A stretch of 64,000 bases of DNA from Microbacterium sp. LWH13-1.2 (GTDB lineage: Bacteria > Actinomycetota > Actinomycetes > Actinomycetales > Microbacteriaceae): the NCBI RefSeq assembly GCF_038397735.1, contig NZ_CP151635.1, positions 2,480,001 through 2,544,000 of the forward strand. Direction: 5' to 3'. Below the pieces are notes generated by a model, which saw only the letters and a list, made by a program, of their open reading frames with translations, made no database searches and had not been told where the DNA came from. Both the position numbers and the translations under genes were made by a program. This document shows positions 9,045 to 18,047 of this stretch, in pieces; position 1 is the stretch's first letter; each line of letters begins with the position of its first letter.

Positions 9045-10328
9045 ATGCCCGTCACCCCGGATGCACTCGCCCACGCCGAGGACCTCGCCGACTTCGTCGC
9101 CGCCTCTCCCTCGAGCTACCACGCCGCTGCGGAGGTGGCCAGGCGCCTGCAGGATGCCGGATTCACTCCTCTGTCCGAAGAGGACGCGTGGGACGTCATG
9201 CCCGGCGGACGCTACATGGTCGTGCGCGACGGTGCCGCCATCGCGTGGACCATTCCGGCGGACGCGACGGCCGTCACGCCCACGCACGTGCTCGGCGCCC
9301 ACACCGACTCCCCCGGGTTCAAGCTCAAGCCGCAGCCCACAACAGGGTCGAAGGGCTGGCTGCAGGCTGCCGTCGAGGTCTATGGAGGGCCGCTGCTGAC
9401 CTCCTGGCTCGACCGCGAGCTGCGCCTCGCCGGCCGCCTGGCCCTCGCCGACGGGCGCGTGGTGCTCGCCGGCACAGGAGCGCTGCTGCGCCTCCCCCAG
9501 CTCGCGATCCATCTCGACCGCGACGCGAACACGAGCCTGGCGCTCGACAAGCAGTTCCAGACGCAGCCCGTCTGGGGTCTCGGCGACCCGACCCAGGAGG
9601 ACGTCCTGGCGGAGCTCGCGGGCTCGGCCGGAGTCTCGGCATCCGACATCCGCGGCTACGACGTCGTGATCGCCGACACCGCTCGCGGCGCGGTGTTCGG
9701 CAAGGACGATGCCTTCTTCGCCTCCGGTCGACTCGACGACCTCGCCTCGGTGCATGCAGGAGTCGTGGCGCTCGAGGCTCTCGGCACTCCCTCGACCGGC
9801 CCCATCGCCGTCCTCGCCGCCTTCGATCACGAGGAGCTCGGCTCCCACTCGCGTTCCGGCGCGGCAGGCCCCTTCCTCGAAGACATCCTCGGACGCGTGT
9901 ACGACGCGCTCGGCGCCGACGCCTCCGAGCGCCGTCGCGCCTTCTCCTCGTCGTGGTGCCTGTCGAGCGACGTGGGCCACTCGGTGCACCCGAACTACGC
10001 GCACAAGCACGACCCCGTGGTGCAGCCGGTGCTCGGCTCCGGTCCGATCCTCAAGCTCAACGCCAACCAGCGCTACGCGACGGATGCCGTCGGCTCTGCC
10101 GCCTGGCGCCGGTGGTGCGAAAGTGCTGACGTCACGACGCAGGAGTTCGTATCGAACAACACCGTGCCCTGCGGCTCGACGATCGGCCCGATCACGGCGA
10201 CGCGCCTCGGCATCCGCACCGTCGATGTCGGCATCCCGATCCTGTCGATGCACTCGGCGCGCGAACTCGCCGGCGTATCGGACCTGCACGACCTCACTCG
10301 TGTCGCGGGAGCATTCTTCGCCGGCTGA
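9045..10328 (+). CDS. M18 family aminopeptidase
   Basis: The 427-residue product matches the length and motif order of M18 (aspartyl aminopeptidase-like) zinc peptidases. Metal-ligand motifs are AHTDSPG (His about 86), FDHEELGS for the Glu-Glu pair, and SSDVGHSVHPNYAHKHDP near the C-terminal half, with GSTIGPITA and the terminal DLHDL. The enzyme removes N-terminal residues, usually acidic ones, from cytosolic peptides. The ATG at 9045 follows CAGGAAGGT; an upstream in-frame extension lacks family resemblance. The NCS1 permease gene starts 35 bp downstream on the same strand, so co-transcription is possible. Confidence 0.93.
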   Translation: MPVTPDALAHAEDLADFVAASPSSYHAAAEVARRLQDAGFTPLSEEDAWDVMPGGRYMVVRDGAAIAWTIPADATAVTPTHVLGAHTDSPGFKLKPQPTTGSKGWLQAAVEVYGGPLLTSWLDRELRLAGRLALADGRVVLAGTGALLRLPQLAIHLDRDANTSLALDKQFQTQPVWGLGDPTQEDVLAELAGSAGVSASDIRGYDVVIADTARGAVFGKDDAFFASGRLDDLASVHAGVVALEALGTPSTGPIAVLAAFDHEELGSHSRSGAAGPFLEDILGRVYDALGADASERRRAFSSSWCLSSDVGHSVHPNYAHKHDPVVQPVLGSGPILKLNANQRYATDAVGSAAWRRWCESADVTTQEFVSNNTVPCGSTIGPITATRLGIRTVDVGIPILSMHSARELAGVSDLHDLTRVAGAFFAG

Positions 10329-10363
10329 GCCCCGCGGGGCATCCGCAGTGCCAGGATGATGGA

Positions 10364-11809
10364 ATGACGGACATCAAGCCTGCTCTCATCGAGCGCGCGG
10401 GCATCGAGATCATCCCCGAATCCGACCGCACGGCGAAGCCGAGCGACCTGTTCTGGCCGTGGTTCGCAGCCAACGTGTCGGTGTTCGGCATGTCTTACGG
10501 ATCGTTCGTGCTCGGCTTCGGGATCTCGTTCTGGCAGGCGACCATCGTGTCGGTCATCGGCATCGTCGTGTCGTTCCTGTTGTGCGGACTGATCGCGATC
10601 GCGGGCAAGCGCGGTTCGGCGCCCACCATGGTGCTCTCCCGCGCCGCCTTCGGCGTGCAGGGGCAGAAGGTTCCCGGCATCGTCTCGTGGCTGACGTCCA
10701 TCGGCTGGGAGACGTTCCTCGCGATCATGGCCGTGCTCGCCACGGCCACCGTCATCACCCAGCTCGGCGGCGACGGCGACAGCCTCGCGCTGAAGATCAC
10801 AGCGACCGTCATCGTCGCCGCCCTCATCGTCGCAGCCTCCGTGCTGGGCTATCACACCATCATGAAGCTCCAGTCGGTGCTCACCTGGGTCACCGGCGCC
10901 GTGACGATCCTCTACATCGTCCTCGCCGCCCCGAGCATCGACATCGCCGCTGTCATGGCCCGACCAGACGGCGGCATCGGACAGGTCATCGGCGCGCTCG
11001 TCATGGTGATGACCGGATTCGGCCTCGGCTGGATCAACATCGCCGCCGACTGGTCGCGCTATCAGAAGCGCACGGCATCCGATGGGGCGATCGTCGCCTG
11101 GAACACGATCGGCGGCTCCGTCGCTCCGGTGATCCTCGTGGTCTTCGGTCTGCTGCTCGCCGGTTCCGACGACGAGCTCAGCGCCGCGATCGCGGCCGAC
11201 CCGATCGGCGCCCTCGCCACGCTTCTGCCTCTTTGGGTGCTCGTGCCGTTCCTGCTCACGGCCGTGCTCGCGCTGGTCTCGGGTGCCGTGCTGGGCATCT
11301 ACTCCTCGGGCCTCACGCTGCTGAGCCTCGGCATCCGCATCCCGCGCCCGTCCGCCGCGGCGATCGACGGCGTGATCCTCACCCTCGGCACGATCTACGT
11401 GGTGTTCTTCGCCACCGACTTCCTCGGCCCGTTCCAGAGCTTCCTCATCACGCTCGGCGTGCCGCTGGCATCCTGGGCGGGCATCCTGATCGCCGACATC
11501 CTCCGACGCAAGAAGGACTACGACGATGAGGCCCTGTTCGACAGCCGCGGACGCTACGGCGCCTGGGACTGGACCTCGATCGGCACCATGGTGGTCGCGA
11601 GCGTCATCGGCTGGGGCTTCGTGCTCAACGGCTTCGCCGACGCCGCCCCATGGAACAACTGGCAGGGATACCTGCTCGGCCTCGTCGGCGGAGTCGACGG
11701 CGACTGGGCCTACGCGAATCTCGGGGTCTTCTTCGCGCTGGTGCTGTCGTTCGTCGTGACGTGGTTCGCCCGCGCCGGAAAGATCCGTCGCCAGGAGCAG
11801 ACCGCGTGA
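10364..11809 (+). CDS. NCS1-family purine/cytosine permease
   Basis: This 481-residue membrane protein has about twelve hydrophobic helices and the nucleobase:cation symporter-1 pattern. It has a conserved N-terminal FWPWFAANVSVFGMSYG segment, GKRGSAPTMVLSRAAFG in the second helix region, and GFGLGWINIAADWSRY mid-protein. It probably imports a nucleobase, hydantoin, allantoin or a vitamin-like heterocycle with protons or sodium. Its stop overlaps the GTG start of the following isochorismatase-like hydrolase by four bases (GTGA), which signals translational coupling and suggests that the hydrolase acts on the imported compound. Confidence 0.9.
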   Translation: MTDIKPALIERAGIEIIPESDRTAKPSDLFWPWFAANVSVFGMSYGSFVLGFGISFWQATIVSVIGIVVSFLLCGLIAIAGKRGSAPTMVLSRAAFGVQGQKVPGIVSWLTSIGWETFLAIMAVLATATVITQLGGDGDSLALKITATVIVAALIVAASVLGYHTIMKLQSVLTWVTGAVTILYIVLAAPSIDIAAVMARPDGGIGQVIGALVMVMTGFGLGWINIAADWSRYQKRTASDGAIVAWNTIGGSVAPVILVVFGLLLAGSDDELSAAIAADPIGALATLLPLWVLVPFLLTAVLALVSGAVLGIYSSGLTLLSLGIRIPRPSAAAIDGVILTLGTIYVVFFATDFLGPFQSFLITLGVPLASWAGILIADILRRKKDYDDEALFDSRGRYGAWDWTSIGTMVVASVIGWGFVLNGFADAAPWNNWQGYLLGLVGGVDGDWAYANLGVFFALVLSFVVTWFARAGKIRRQEQTA

Positions 11810-12378
11810 CCGGCGGCGCCACCGCGTCGACCGAGGATTCCTGGCTGATCGTGATCGACCCGCAGGCGATCTTCGCGTCGCCCGACTCGGCGTGGGGATC
11901 GCCGTTCTTCGCCGACGTGATCCCCCGCATCCGCGAGCTCGCCGGAGCCTTCGGCGACCGCGTGATCGTGACACGCTGGATGCCGACCGCCGACCGCTCG
12001 ACCTCGTGGGGCGCGTACTTCGCCGCCTGGCCGTTCGCAGACCAGCCCTCCGGCGATCCGCTGTTCGACCTGGTTCCCGACGCGGTCGGCCTGTCGCCGC
12101 ATCCGACGCTCGATCTGCCGACGTTCGGCAAGTGGGGCTCCGCGATCGAAGAGATCGTCGGCCGCGGCGCGCACGTCGTGCTGGCGGGAGTCTCGACGGA
12201 CTGCTGCGTGATCTCGACCGCCCTCGCCGCAGCGGATGCCGGGGCGCACGTCACGATCGCCGCAGACGCCTGCGCCGGCTCGACGGCCGAGAACCACGCC
12301 GCCGCGATGCAGGTGATGGGGCTGTATCCGCCCCAGATCATGGTCAGCAATACGGAGACGGTGCTGACGGAGCGCTAG
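11806..12378 (+). CDS. Isochorismatase-like cysteine hydrolase
   Basis: The 190-residue product is a single isochorismatase-fold domain. The catalytic triad is visible as Asp18 (LIVIDPQ), Lys109 (TFGKWG) and Cys134 in GVSTDCCV. The family hydrolyses amides, ureas and isochorismate, and includes nicotinamidase, N-carbamoylsarcosine amidase and ureidoacrylate hydrolase. The GTG start is taken because it overlaps the permease stop as GTGA and gives the correct distance to the Asp motif. Coupling to an NCS1 permease favours a carbamoyl- or ring-opened nucleobase-type substrate, which is inference. The stop codon lies in a CTAG shared with the stop of the convergent gene. Confidence 0.9.
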   Translation: MTGGATASTEDSWLIVIDPQAIFASPDSAWGSPFFADVIPRIRELAGAFGDRVIVTRWMPTADRSTSWGAYFAAWPFADQPSGDPLFDLVPDAVGLSPHPTLDLPTFGKWGSAIEEIVGRGAHVVLAGVSTDCCVISTALAAADAGAHVTIAADACAGSTAENHAAAMQVMGLYPPQIMVSNTETVLTER

Positions 12379-13085
12379 CCCGCAGTGCGCACGGCCGCCG
12401 CGATGTCGGCGGGTGACCCCCGCCACGGTGCTCCGTGTCCGGGAAGCACCCAGGATGCCGAGACGGCGGCCAGCCGGTCGAGAGATGCGTCGGCCTCCTC
12501 CGGCTCGTCCGTGAAAGGCGCGGGCTGCGGACCCACGCGCCCCGTCAGAACGTGGCGCGTGGTCAGCGCGTCTCCGACGAAGACGGCGTCCGCCCCGGGG
12601 ATGTGCACCGCGATGCTGCCGGGCGAGTGACCAGGCATGCCGATGACGACCGGGGATCCGGGAAGGTCGAGCACCTGACCGTCGGCGACGGTCACGACCT
12701 CCGACACGTGCCGTGTGCGCAGCGCGTTCTTGCGCACGCCGTAGGCGAAGAACCCGAGCATCGGACCGATGCGCGCGGGCCCCATCGGGGTCTTCGGCTT
12801 CTCACCCGTGCGCACCCGATGCGCATCGGCGCTGTGGATGAAGACGGGCACGCCCGCCTCACTGCGCAATCGCTCGGCGAAGCCGATGTGGTCTCCGTCG
12901 CCGTGGGTGAGCACCAGACCGCGGATGTCGGAGAGCGGGCGACCGAGCTCGGTCAGCTTTCGCCGCAGGTCGTTCCAGTGACCGGGCAGCCCCGCGTCGA
13001 CGAGTGTGATCCCCTCGGGCAGGTCGACCAGATAGGAGGCGACGACGTCGTTTCCGAGTCGATGCAGGTGCGGTGCGAGCTTCAT
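12375..13085 (-). CDS. MBL-fold metallo-hydrolase
   Basis: The 236-residue protein has the metallo-beta-lactamase fold. The zinc motif THGDGDHIG stands near residue 60, followed by GMPGHSPGSIAVH, GADAVFVGDAL and the last ligand VLPGHGAPW. The size fits the glyoxalase II/lactonase-like subgroup that acts as a stand-alone hydrolase. The substrate is unknown. It is divergent from a TetR repressor whose probable operator overlaps this gene's -35/-10 elements, so it is likely the repressor's main target. Its stop and that of the plus-strand isochorismatase-like gene share the palindrome CTAG, with no space for a terminator between them. Confidence 0.9.
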   Translation of the reverse strand: MKLAPHLHRLGNDVVASYLVDLPEGITLVDAGLPGHWNDLRRKLTELGRPLSDIRGLVLTHGDGDHIGFAERLRSEAGVPVFIHSADAHRVRTGEKPKTPMGPARIGPMLGFFAYGVRKNALRTRHVSEVVTVADGQVLDLPGSPVVIGMPGHSPGSIAVHIPGADAVFVGDALTTRHVLTGRVGPQPAPFTDEPEEADASLDRLAAVSASWVLPGHGAPWRGSPADIAAAVRTAG

Positions 13086-13106
13086 GGTCGTCCCTTTCGA
13101 GCTGGT

Positions 13107-13151
13107 CTATGATGGCTACATTACGTAGCTATCATAGCTATTGTCAATAGC
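13107..13151. promoter_or_regulatory. TetR-type operator overlapping a divergent promoter
   Basis: CTATGATGGCTAC (13107-13119) and GTAGCTATCATAG (13125-13137) form a dyad with 12 of 13 bases matching. A second dyad, GCTATT-GTC-AATAGC, spans 13137-13151. For the minus-strand hydrolase, TTGACA (13147-13142) and TAATGT (13123-13118), 18 bases apart, look like good -35 and -10 boxes. A repressor on this site would block the hydrolase promoter and probably its own. Confidence 0.72.
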
Positions 13152-13166
13152 CATGAAGGAGCCCCG

Positions 13167-13694
13167 ATGCCGACCCCCGAACGAACCTCGCTGGCGGCGA
13201 TCGTCGACGCCGGCCGCGACATCCTCGAGACCGCCGGCCCCACCGGACTCACCATGCAGGCCGTCGCCGAGCGCGTCGGAGTGCGGGCACCTTCTCTCTA
13301 CAAACGGATCCGCGATCGCGACGCCCTGCTGACGGCGGTCGCCGAGGCCTCAGCTGATGCGCTGACGAGCCGACTCGAGACCGCGGGCGACGAGCTCCCC
13401 CTCCTCGCCGCCGCCTACCGCTCCTTCGCGCACGAGCACCCCGAGGCGTTCCGTCTGCTGTTCACGGCGTCCGCCCCCGATGACGCCCTCCACCGGACCT
13501 CCGCTCCGGTGCTGCGCTCCTGCGCCGACCTCGTGGGGCCGGAGCGTGCGCTCGACGCCGCTCGCCTGTTCACCGCCTGGGCGACAGGGTTCCTGCAGAT
13601 GGAGCTCGCCGGCATGTTCCGTCTCGGCGGCGACGTCGACGAGGCGTTCGACTATGCGATGGATCGCATCATCGCCGGGCTCACGGCCGCCTGA
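13167..13694 (+). CDS. TetR family transcriptional repressor
   Basis: The 175-residue protein has an N-terminal TetR helix-turn-helix (TGLTMQAVAERVGVRAPSLYKRI, about residues 28-50) and a C-terminal ligand domain with HEHPEAFRLLF, a pattern of the TetR 'WHG'-type C-terminal family. The ATG at 13167 is preceded by GAAGGAG at a good distance. It is divergent from the MBL hydrolase and the shared 80-bp gap holds a dyad operator, so autoregulation and control of the hydrolase are likely. The ligand is unknown. Confidence 0.9.
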   Translation: MPTPERTSLAAIVDAGRDILETAGPTGLTMQAVAERVGVRAPSLYKRIRDRDALLTAVAEASADALTSRLETAGDELPLLAAAYRSFAHEHPEAFRLLFTASAPDDALHRTSAPVLRSCADLVGPERALDAARLFTAWATGFLQMELAGMFRLGGDVDEAFDYAMDRIIAGLTAA

Positions 13695-13762
13695 CCGCGC
13701 GCGCCCGAGCGGATGCCTGCCTACCGGAATACTGCCAAGATGATGCGCGGAGAGGGGTTTCC

Positions 13763-14818
13763 ATGACCACGAGCGCACACGAAGACGAGTCCGACCGCCC
13801 GCAGAGGGCGCGACGCCCGTGGCACCGCGCAAAGGTAGCGGTGGGGCTGGTCCTCCTCGTCACCGCGGTGGTCGCGATCATCGGGTCGCTCACCCCGTGG
13901 CCCTCCGCGATGCTCATCCGCTCGGTGTTCACGAAGGGCGGCGACGAGACCGCCGCCGAGATGGAGAAGCACGTCCCCGACACGGCGCTCACCGAGCAGC
14001 TCGACGTCGCCTATGCCGACGGCGGCGTCGACACCACGATGGACGTCTTCACACCGGCATCCGCCACCGGGCCGCTGCCGACGGTCGTCTGGATCCACGG
14101 CGGCGCGTGGATCTCGGGGTCGAAGGAGAACGTCGATCCGTACATGCGCATCCTCGCGTCCGAGGGATACACGACCATCGCGGTCAACTACACGATCGGC
14201 CCGGAGGGCAAGTATCCGCTCGCGGTGCACCAGCTCAACGACGCGCTCGCCTACATCGACGAGCATGCCGAGGAGTTGAACGTCGACCCGAGCCAGATCG
14301 TTCTCGCCGGAGACTCGGCCGGTGGCCAGCTCGCCAGCCAGATGGCGACGCTCATGACGAGCCCCGACTACGCCGAGATCCTCGGCATCACCCCCGCGCT
14401 GACGAAGGACCAGGTGGTGGCGACCGTGCTCAACTGCGGCGTCTACGACCTCGCCGCCCTCGCAGCTCTCGACGGCGTGGTCGGCTGGGGACTCAAGACG
14501 TCGATGTGGGCGTATGCGGGAACCAAGACCTGGGCGGAGGACTCGACGGGCTCCACGATGTCGACGATCGACTGGGTCACGGAGGACTTCCCGACGACCT
14601 ACATCTCGGGCGGTAACGGCGACGGACTCACCTGGCTGCAGTCGATTCCCCTGGCTAAGCGCCTCGACGACCTCGGGGTGGACGTCACGACGCTGTTCTG
14701 GCCCGCCCCGCACACGCCCGCGCTGCCGCACGAGTATCAGTTCCACCTCGACATGCCCGACGCGCAGACAGCCCTGCAGAAGACGATCGACTTCCTGAAC
14801 GCGCACACCACGCGCTGA
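13763..14818 (+). CDS. Membrane-anchored alpha/beta hydrolase (esterase, HSL-like)
   Basis: The 351-residue protein has one N-terminal membrane helix (about residues 26-48, VAVGLVLLVTAVVAIIGSL) and an extracytoplasmic alpha/beta-hydrolase domain. The oxyanion motif WIHGGAW and the nucleophile elbow AGDSAGGQ place it with hormone-sensitive-lipase-like carboxylesterases. A late PHEYQFH stretch can supply the catalytic His. The start follows GAGAGGGG. Substrates are probably short-chain esters; kynurenine formamidase-like activity is conceivable for this fold but the gene is 6 kb from the kyn operon and its product is anchored outside. It lies alone between the TetR gene and a convergent decarboxylase. 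Confidence 0.85.
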   Translation: MTTSAHEDESDRPQRARRPWHRAKVAVGLVLLVTAVVAIIGSLTPWPSAMLIRSVFTKGGDETAAEMEKHVPDTALTEQLDVAYADGGVDTTMDVFTPASATGPLPTVVWIHGGAWISGSKENVDPYMRILASEGYTTIAVNYTIGPEGKYPLAVHQLNDALAYIDEHAEELNVDPSQIVLAGDSAGGQLASQMATLMTSPDYAEILGITPALTKDQVVATVLNCGVYDLAALAALDGVVGWGLKTSMWAYAGTKTWAEDSTGSTMSTIDWVTEDFPTTYISGGNGDGLTWLQSIPLAKRLDDLGVDVTTLFWPAPHTPALPHEYQFHLDMPDAQTALQKTIDFLNAHTTR

Positions 14819-14850
14819 TCTGCCCGGCCTTTCCTGACCAGGGCCGGCTG

Positions 14851-16224
14851 CTACTTCATGGTGTCGAGGATGCCGACGAGGTCGTCGAAGGTCGTCAGCG
14901 GGTTGAGGATCGCGAACCGCGTGTTGGGGCGACCGCGATGCGAGCTCGGCACGACGAACGCCCGCTGCGAGTCGAGCAGCTCGTCGGACCACCGGTCGTA
15001 GTCCTCGCGCTCCCACCCCTCACGCTCGAAGACCACCACCGAGAGCTGCGGGTCGCGCACGAGTCGCAGCTCGGGGCGGTCGGCGATCTCGGCGGCGATC
15101 TTCTTCGTGAGAGTGAGCGTCGCGCTCACGGCCTCGCGATAGGCGGTCACGCCGTAGGTCGCGAGGGAGAACCAGAGCGGCAGCCCGCGGGGGCGACGCG
15201 TCAGCTGGATCGAGTAGTCCGACGGGCTGAAGTCGCCCGCGTCGGTGAGGGTGTCGAGGTACTCGGCATGTTGTGTGTGCGCACGACGGCCCGCATCGGG
15301 GTCGCGGTAGATCAGCGCGCAGCAGTCGAACGGCGCGAAGAGCCACTTGTGCGGATCGACGATGACCGAGTCGGCGCGCTCCACTCCCGCGAAGATGCCG
15401 CGAGCCTCGGGAGCGAGCATCGCGGTGAGACCGTATGCGCCGTCGATGTGCAGCCAGAAGTCGAACTCGTCTTTGAGTGCGGCGATGCCGGCGATGTCAT
15501 CGACGATTCCGAAGTTCGTGGAGCCGCCCGTCGCCACGACAGCGCAGATCTCATCGCCGTGCTCGCTCAGCGCCTCGCGTACGGCATCGGCCCTCAGCAC
15601 GCCGTCGTCGCCCGCGGGCACGAGCAGCACATCGGCGTCCATGACCTTCGCCGCCGACTTGTTCGAGGAGTGCGCCTCGACGCTGCACAGGATCTTCCAC
15701 CGGCGAGGCAGTTCTCTGCCCGCCTCGACGAGTTTCGCCTTCGCCGCCTCGCGAGCGGCGACCAGCGCCGACAGGTTGCCGATCGTGCCGCCCTGCACGA
15801 ACACTCCCCCTGCCGTGTCGGGGAGGCCGAACTCGGAGGCGAGGAACGAGAGCACCTCGTTCTCGGCGTGGACGGCGCCGGCGCCTTCGAGCCAGCTTCC
15901 GCCGTAGAGCCCGGACGCCGAGACCACGAGGTCGAACGCGATCGATGCGATCGTCGGCGCGGTGGGGATGAACGAGAGATACGACGGGTGACTCGTCGTC
16001 AGACACGCAGGGGCGAGGATGTGCTCGAACACGCTCAGGGCGCGCTGCGAGCCGAGCCCTGCATCCGTGATCGTCGTTCCCACCAGCCTGTTGAGCTCGG
16101 CCGGAGTCTGCGGCTTGTCGAGCGGCACGTCGGCCGCGAGCATCCGTCGTCGCGAGTAGTCGAGCACGGCGTCGACGATCGCCGTCGATTCGGCCGAGGC
16201 CGCGTGCATGCGTTCTGCTCCCAT
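14851..16224 (-). CDS. Group II PLP-dependent amino acid decarboxylase
   Basis: The 457-residue protein is a pyridoxal-phosphate decarboxylase of the aromatic-amino-acid/glutamate/diaminobutyrate group. The Schiff-base lysine is Lys293 in VDPHKWLF, with the upstream cofactor-contacting segments VFVQGGTIGNLSALVAAR, SVEAHSSNKSAAK and WLHIDGAYGL. It converts an amino acid to the amine and CO2. The substrate is not evident; aromatic residues or diamino acids are possible. The TetR gene 9 bp upstream on the same strand forms an operon with it, and across the divergent promoter lies an agmatine deiminase-amidase operon, which points to amine or polyamine metabolism. An alternative start five codons in is possible. 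Confidence 0.88.
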   Translation of the reverse strand: MGAERMHAASAESTAIVDAVLDYSRRRMLAADVPLDKPQTPAELNRLVGTTITDAGLGSQRALSVFEHILAPACLTTSHPSYLSFIPTAPTIASIAFDLVVSASGLYGGSWLEGAGAVHAENEVLSFLASEFGLPDTAGGVFVQGGTIGNLSALVAAREAAKAKLVEAGRELPRRWKILCSVEAHSSNKSAAKVMDADVLLVPAGDDGVLRADAVREALSEHGDEICAVVATGGSTNFGIVDDIAGIAALKDEFDFWLHIDGAYGLTAMLAPEARGIFAGVERADSVIVDPHKWLFAPFDCCALIYRDPDAGRRAHTQHAEYLDTLTDAGDFSPSDYSIQLTRRPRGLPLWFSLATYGVTAYREAVSATLTLTKKIAAEIADRPELRLVRDPQLSVVVFEREGWEREDYDRWSDELLDSQRAFVVPSSHRGRPNTRFAILNPLTTFDDLVGILDTMK

Positions 16225-16233
16225 GAGCTGTCC

Positions 16234-16917
16234 TTAATCGTGGTTCTCTGCGAGTGGTGTCGCTGCGAGCGGTGTCGTCTCGAGCGAATGGGGGATCGCC
16301 GGCGCCTCGACCGGCACGTCGAGCACCGCCGAGAGGGTGCGGCGGGCGAGGTCGGCCCGGTCGCGTGGCGCCCAGTGCACCAGCGAGTGCGCGCTCATGC
16401 CGTCGACCATGGCCAGCAGCATCCATGCCGACGAGCCGGCGTCCACGCTCAGCACCGGGTCCTCGGCGATGGCGCGGGCGATGAGGTCTTCGAGAGCGCT
16501 GTGCCAGAGGTCCATCTCGGCCCGCACCCGCGCGCCGAGAGCCTCGTTGCGCGCTCCGAGCGCCCAGGACTGCACCCAGACCATGGCGACGTCGTCGCGT
16601 GAGTCGTCGAGCAGCGTCTCGATGAGTCGCAGCAGGTTCGTGCGCAGGTCGACGGCGTGGTCGTATGCGGCGATGACCTCGTCACGCTCGGCCGACACGA
16701 TCGCGGTGAACACCTCGGCGACGAACGACTCCATCACGGGCCGGTAGTGCGCGACGAGGGCGGGCGTCACACCTACTCGCGCGGCGACGGCACGCACCGT
16801 CAAGGCCTCGAGTCCGCTCTCGGAGGCCAGCGCGACGGCACCGTCGAGGATCGAGCGCTCACGCTCCTCGGGCGGCAGCCGGCGAGGTGCGGCAGCTCTT
16901 GACGTCGTCTTCATCAC
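16234..16917 (-). CDS. TetR family regulator (BetI-like)
   Basis: The 227-residue protein has a TetR helix-turn-helix at about 36-58 (LTVRAVAARVGVTPALVAHYRP) and a long helical C-terminal domain with the BetI/RutR-like pattern WVQSWALGARNEALGARVR. It is the first gene of a minus-strand operon with the PLP decarboxylase. A near-perfect 16-bp dyad lies 20 bp upstream of its start over a promoter-like TTGAAC-N17-TACGGT. I infer that it represses itself, the decarboxylase, and the divergent deiminase-amidase operon in response to an amine or amino acid. Confidence 0.9.
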   Translation of the reverse strand: MMKTTSRAAAPRRLPPEERERSILDGAVALASESGLEALTVRAVAARVGVTPALVAHYRPVMESFVAEVFTAIVSAERDEVIAAYDHAVDLRTNLLRLIETLLDDSRDDVAMVWVQSWALGARNEALGARVRAEMDLWHSALEDLIARAIAEDPVLSVDAGSSAWMLLAMVDGMSAHSLVHWAPRDRADLARRTLSAVLDVPVEAPAIPHSLETTPLAATPLAENHD

Positions 16918-16935
16918 GGGCTACCGTATCACCCG

Positions 16936-16951
16936 TTGGACACCTGTTCAA
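16936..16951. promoter_or_regulatory. TetR-type operator between divergent amine-metabolism operons
   Basis: TTGGACAC and CTGTTCAA form a dyad with seven of eight bases complementary. On the minus strand TTGAAC (16951-16946), 17 bases and TACGGT give a plausible promoter for the TetR-decarboxylase operon; on the plus strand TTGGAC could serve as a -35 box for the deiminase operon. Confidence 0.6.
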
Positions 16952-17006
16952 TAGCGATCACGACTCCTCATCCGCGAGGGCGAGATCAGCAGCGAGGGAG
17001 ACAATC

Positions 17007-18047
17007 ATGGCCTGGCACATGCCCGCCGAGACCGCACCGCACGACCGCACCTGGATGGCGTTCCCCGCCGAGGGGCCGACCCTGGGTGAGACCGCCTCCG
17101 AGCGCGAAGAGGGCTATGCCACCTGGACGGCCGTCGCCCACGCGGTGGCGGAGTTCGAGCCGGTCACGATGATCGTCGACCCCGCCGAGCTCTCCCGCGC
17201 GCGGCGGATGCTGGGCGGTGGCATCGACATCGTCGAGGCGCCCGTCGATGAATTCTGGATGCGCGACTCCGGCCCCACTTTCGTGGTCGACGACCACCGC
17301 CCCGGCGTTCTCGGCGCCGTCGACTGGATCTTCAACGGCTGGGGCGCCCCCGCATGGGCACAGTGGCAGAAGGCGGCGCAGCATGCGCGCATCATCGCCG
17401 GTGCGGTCGGCGCAGAGCTCGTGAGCTCGACGCTCGTCAACGAGGGCGGCGGCATCCATGTCGACGGCGAGGGCACCGTGCTGCTCACCGACACCGTGCA
17501 GCTCGATCCACGGCGCAATCCGTTCGCCGACAGGCAGCGCGTCGAGGCCGAGATGGCCCGCACGATCGGCGCGACGAAGGCCGTCTGGCTGCCCCGAGGA
17601 CTCACGCGCGACTACGACGACTTCGGCACGAACGGGCACGTCGACATCGTGGCCACCCTCGTCTCGCCCGGCCGACTTCTGCTGCACGATCAGCAGAACT
17701 CCGACCATCCCGACCACGCCGTGACGCGCGAGCTGCGCGCGCACCTCGGGCAGCAGACGGATGCCGCCGGCCGCCGTTTCGAGATCATCGACCTGCCGGC
17801 CCCGGCCACCCTGCGTGACGACGAGGGCTTCGTCGACTGGAGCTACGTCAACCACCTGGTCACGAACGACGGCGTCGTCGCCTGCGGCTTCGGCGATGAG
17901 CAGGCCGACGCCACGGCGAGAGAGATCCTCTCCGATGCGTATCCGGGTCGCCGTGTCGTCACGGTCGACGCCCGCCCGCTGTTCGACCGCGGCGGCGGCA
18001 TCCACTGCATCACCCAGCAGCAGCCGAGCGTGGCGGTGCACTCATGA
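17007..18047 (+). CDS. aguA: Agmatine deiminase family protein
   Basis: The 346-residue protein matches the guanidino-group-modifying agmatine deiminase family. It has the substrate-pocket motif WMRDSGPTFV, NEGGGIHVDG, GTNGHVDIVATL with the catalytic His, and the nucleophile Cys334 in GGGIHCITQQQP. The reaction is agmatine to N-carbamoylputrescine plus ammonia; peptidylarginine deiminase-type relatives share this fold. The ATG at 17007 follows GCGAGGGAG. Its stop overlaps the amidase start as ATGA, so both are translated together, and the amidase could process the carbamoyl product. The nearby PLP decarboxylase and TetR share the promoter region. Confidence 0.87.
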   Translation: MAWHMPAETAPHDRTWMAFPAEGPTLGETASEREEGYATWTAVAHAVAEFEPVTMIVDPAELSRARRMLGGGIDIVEAPVDEFWMRDSGPTFVVDDHRPGVLGAVDWIFNGWGAPAWAQWQKAAQHARIIAGAVGAELVSSTLVNEGGGIHVDGEGTVLLTDTVQLDPRRNPFADRQRVEAEMARTIGATKAVWLPRGLTRDYDDFGTNGHVDIVATLVSPGRLLLHDQQNSDHPDHAVTRELRAHLGQQTDAAGRRFEIIDLPAPATLRDDEGFVDWSYVNHLVTNDGVVACGFGDEQADATAREILSDAYPGRRVVTVDARPLFDRGGGIHCITQQQPSVAVHS

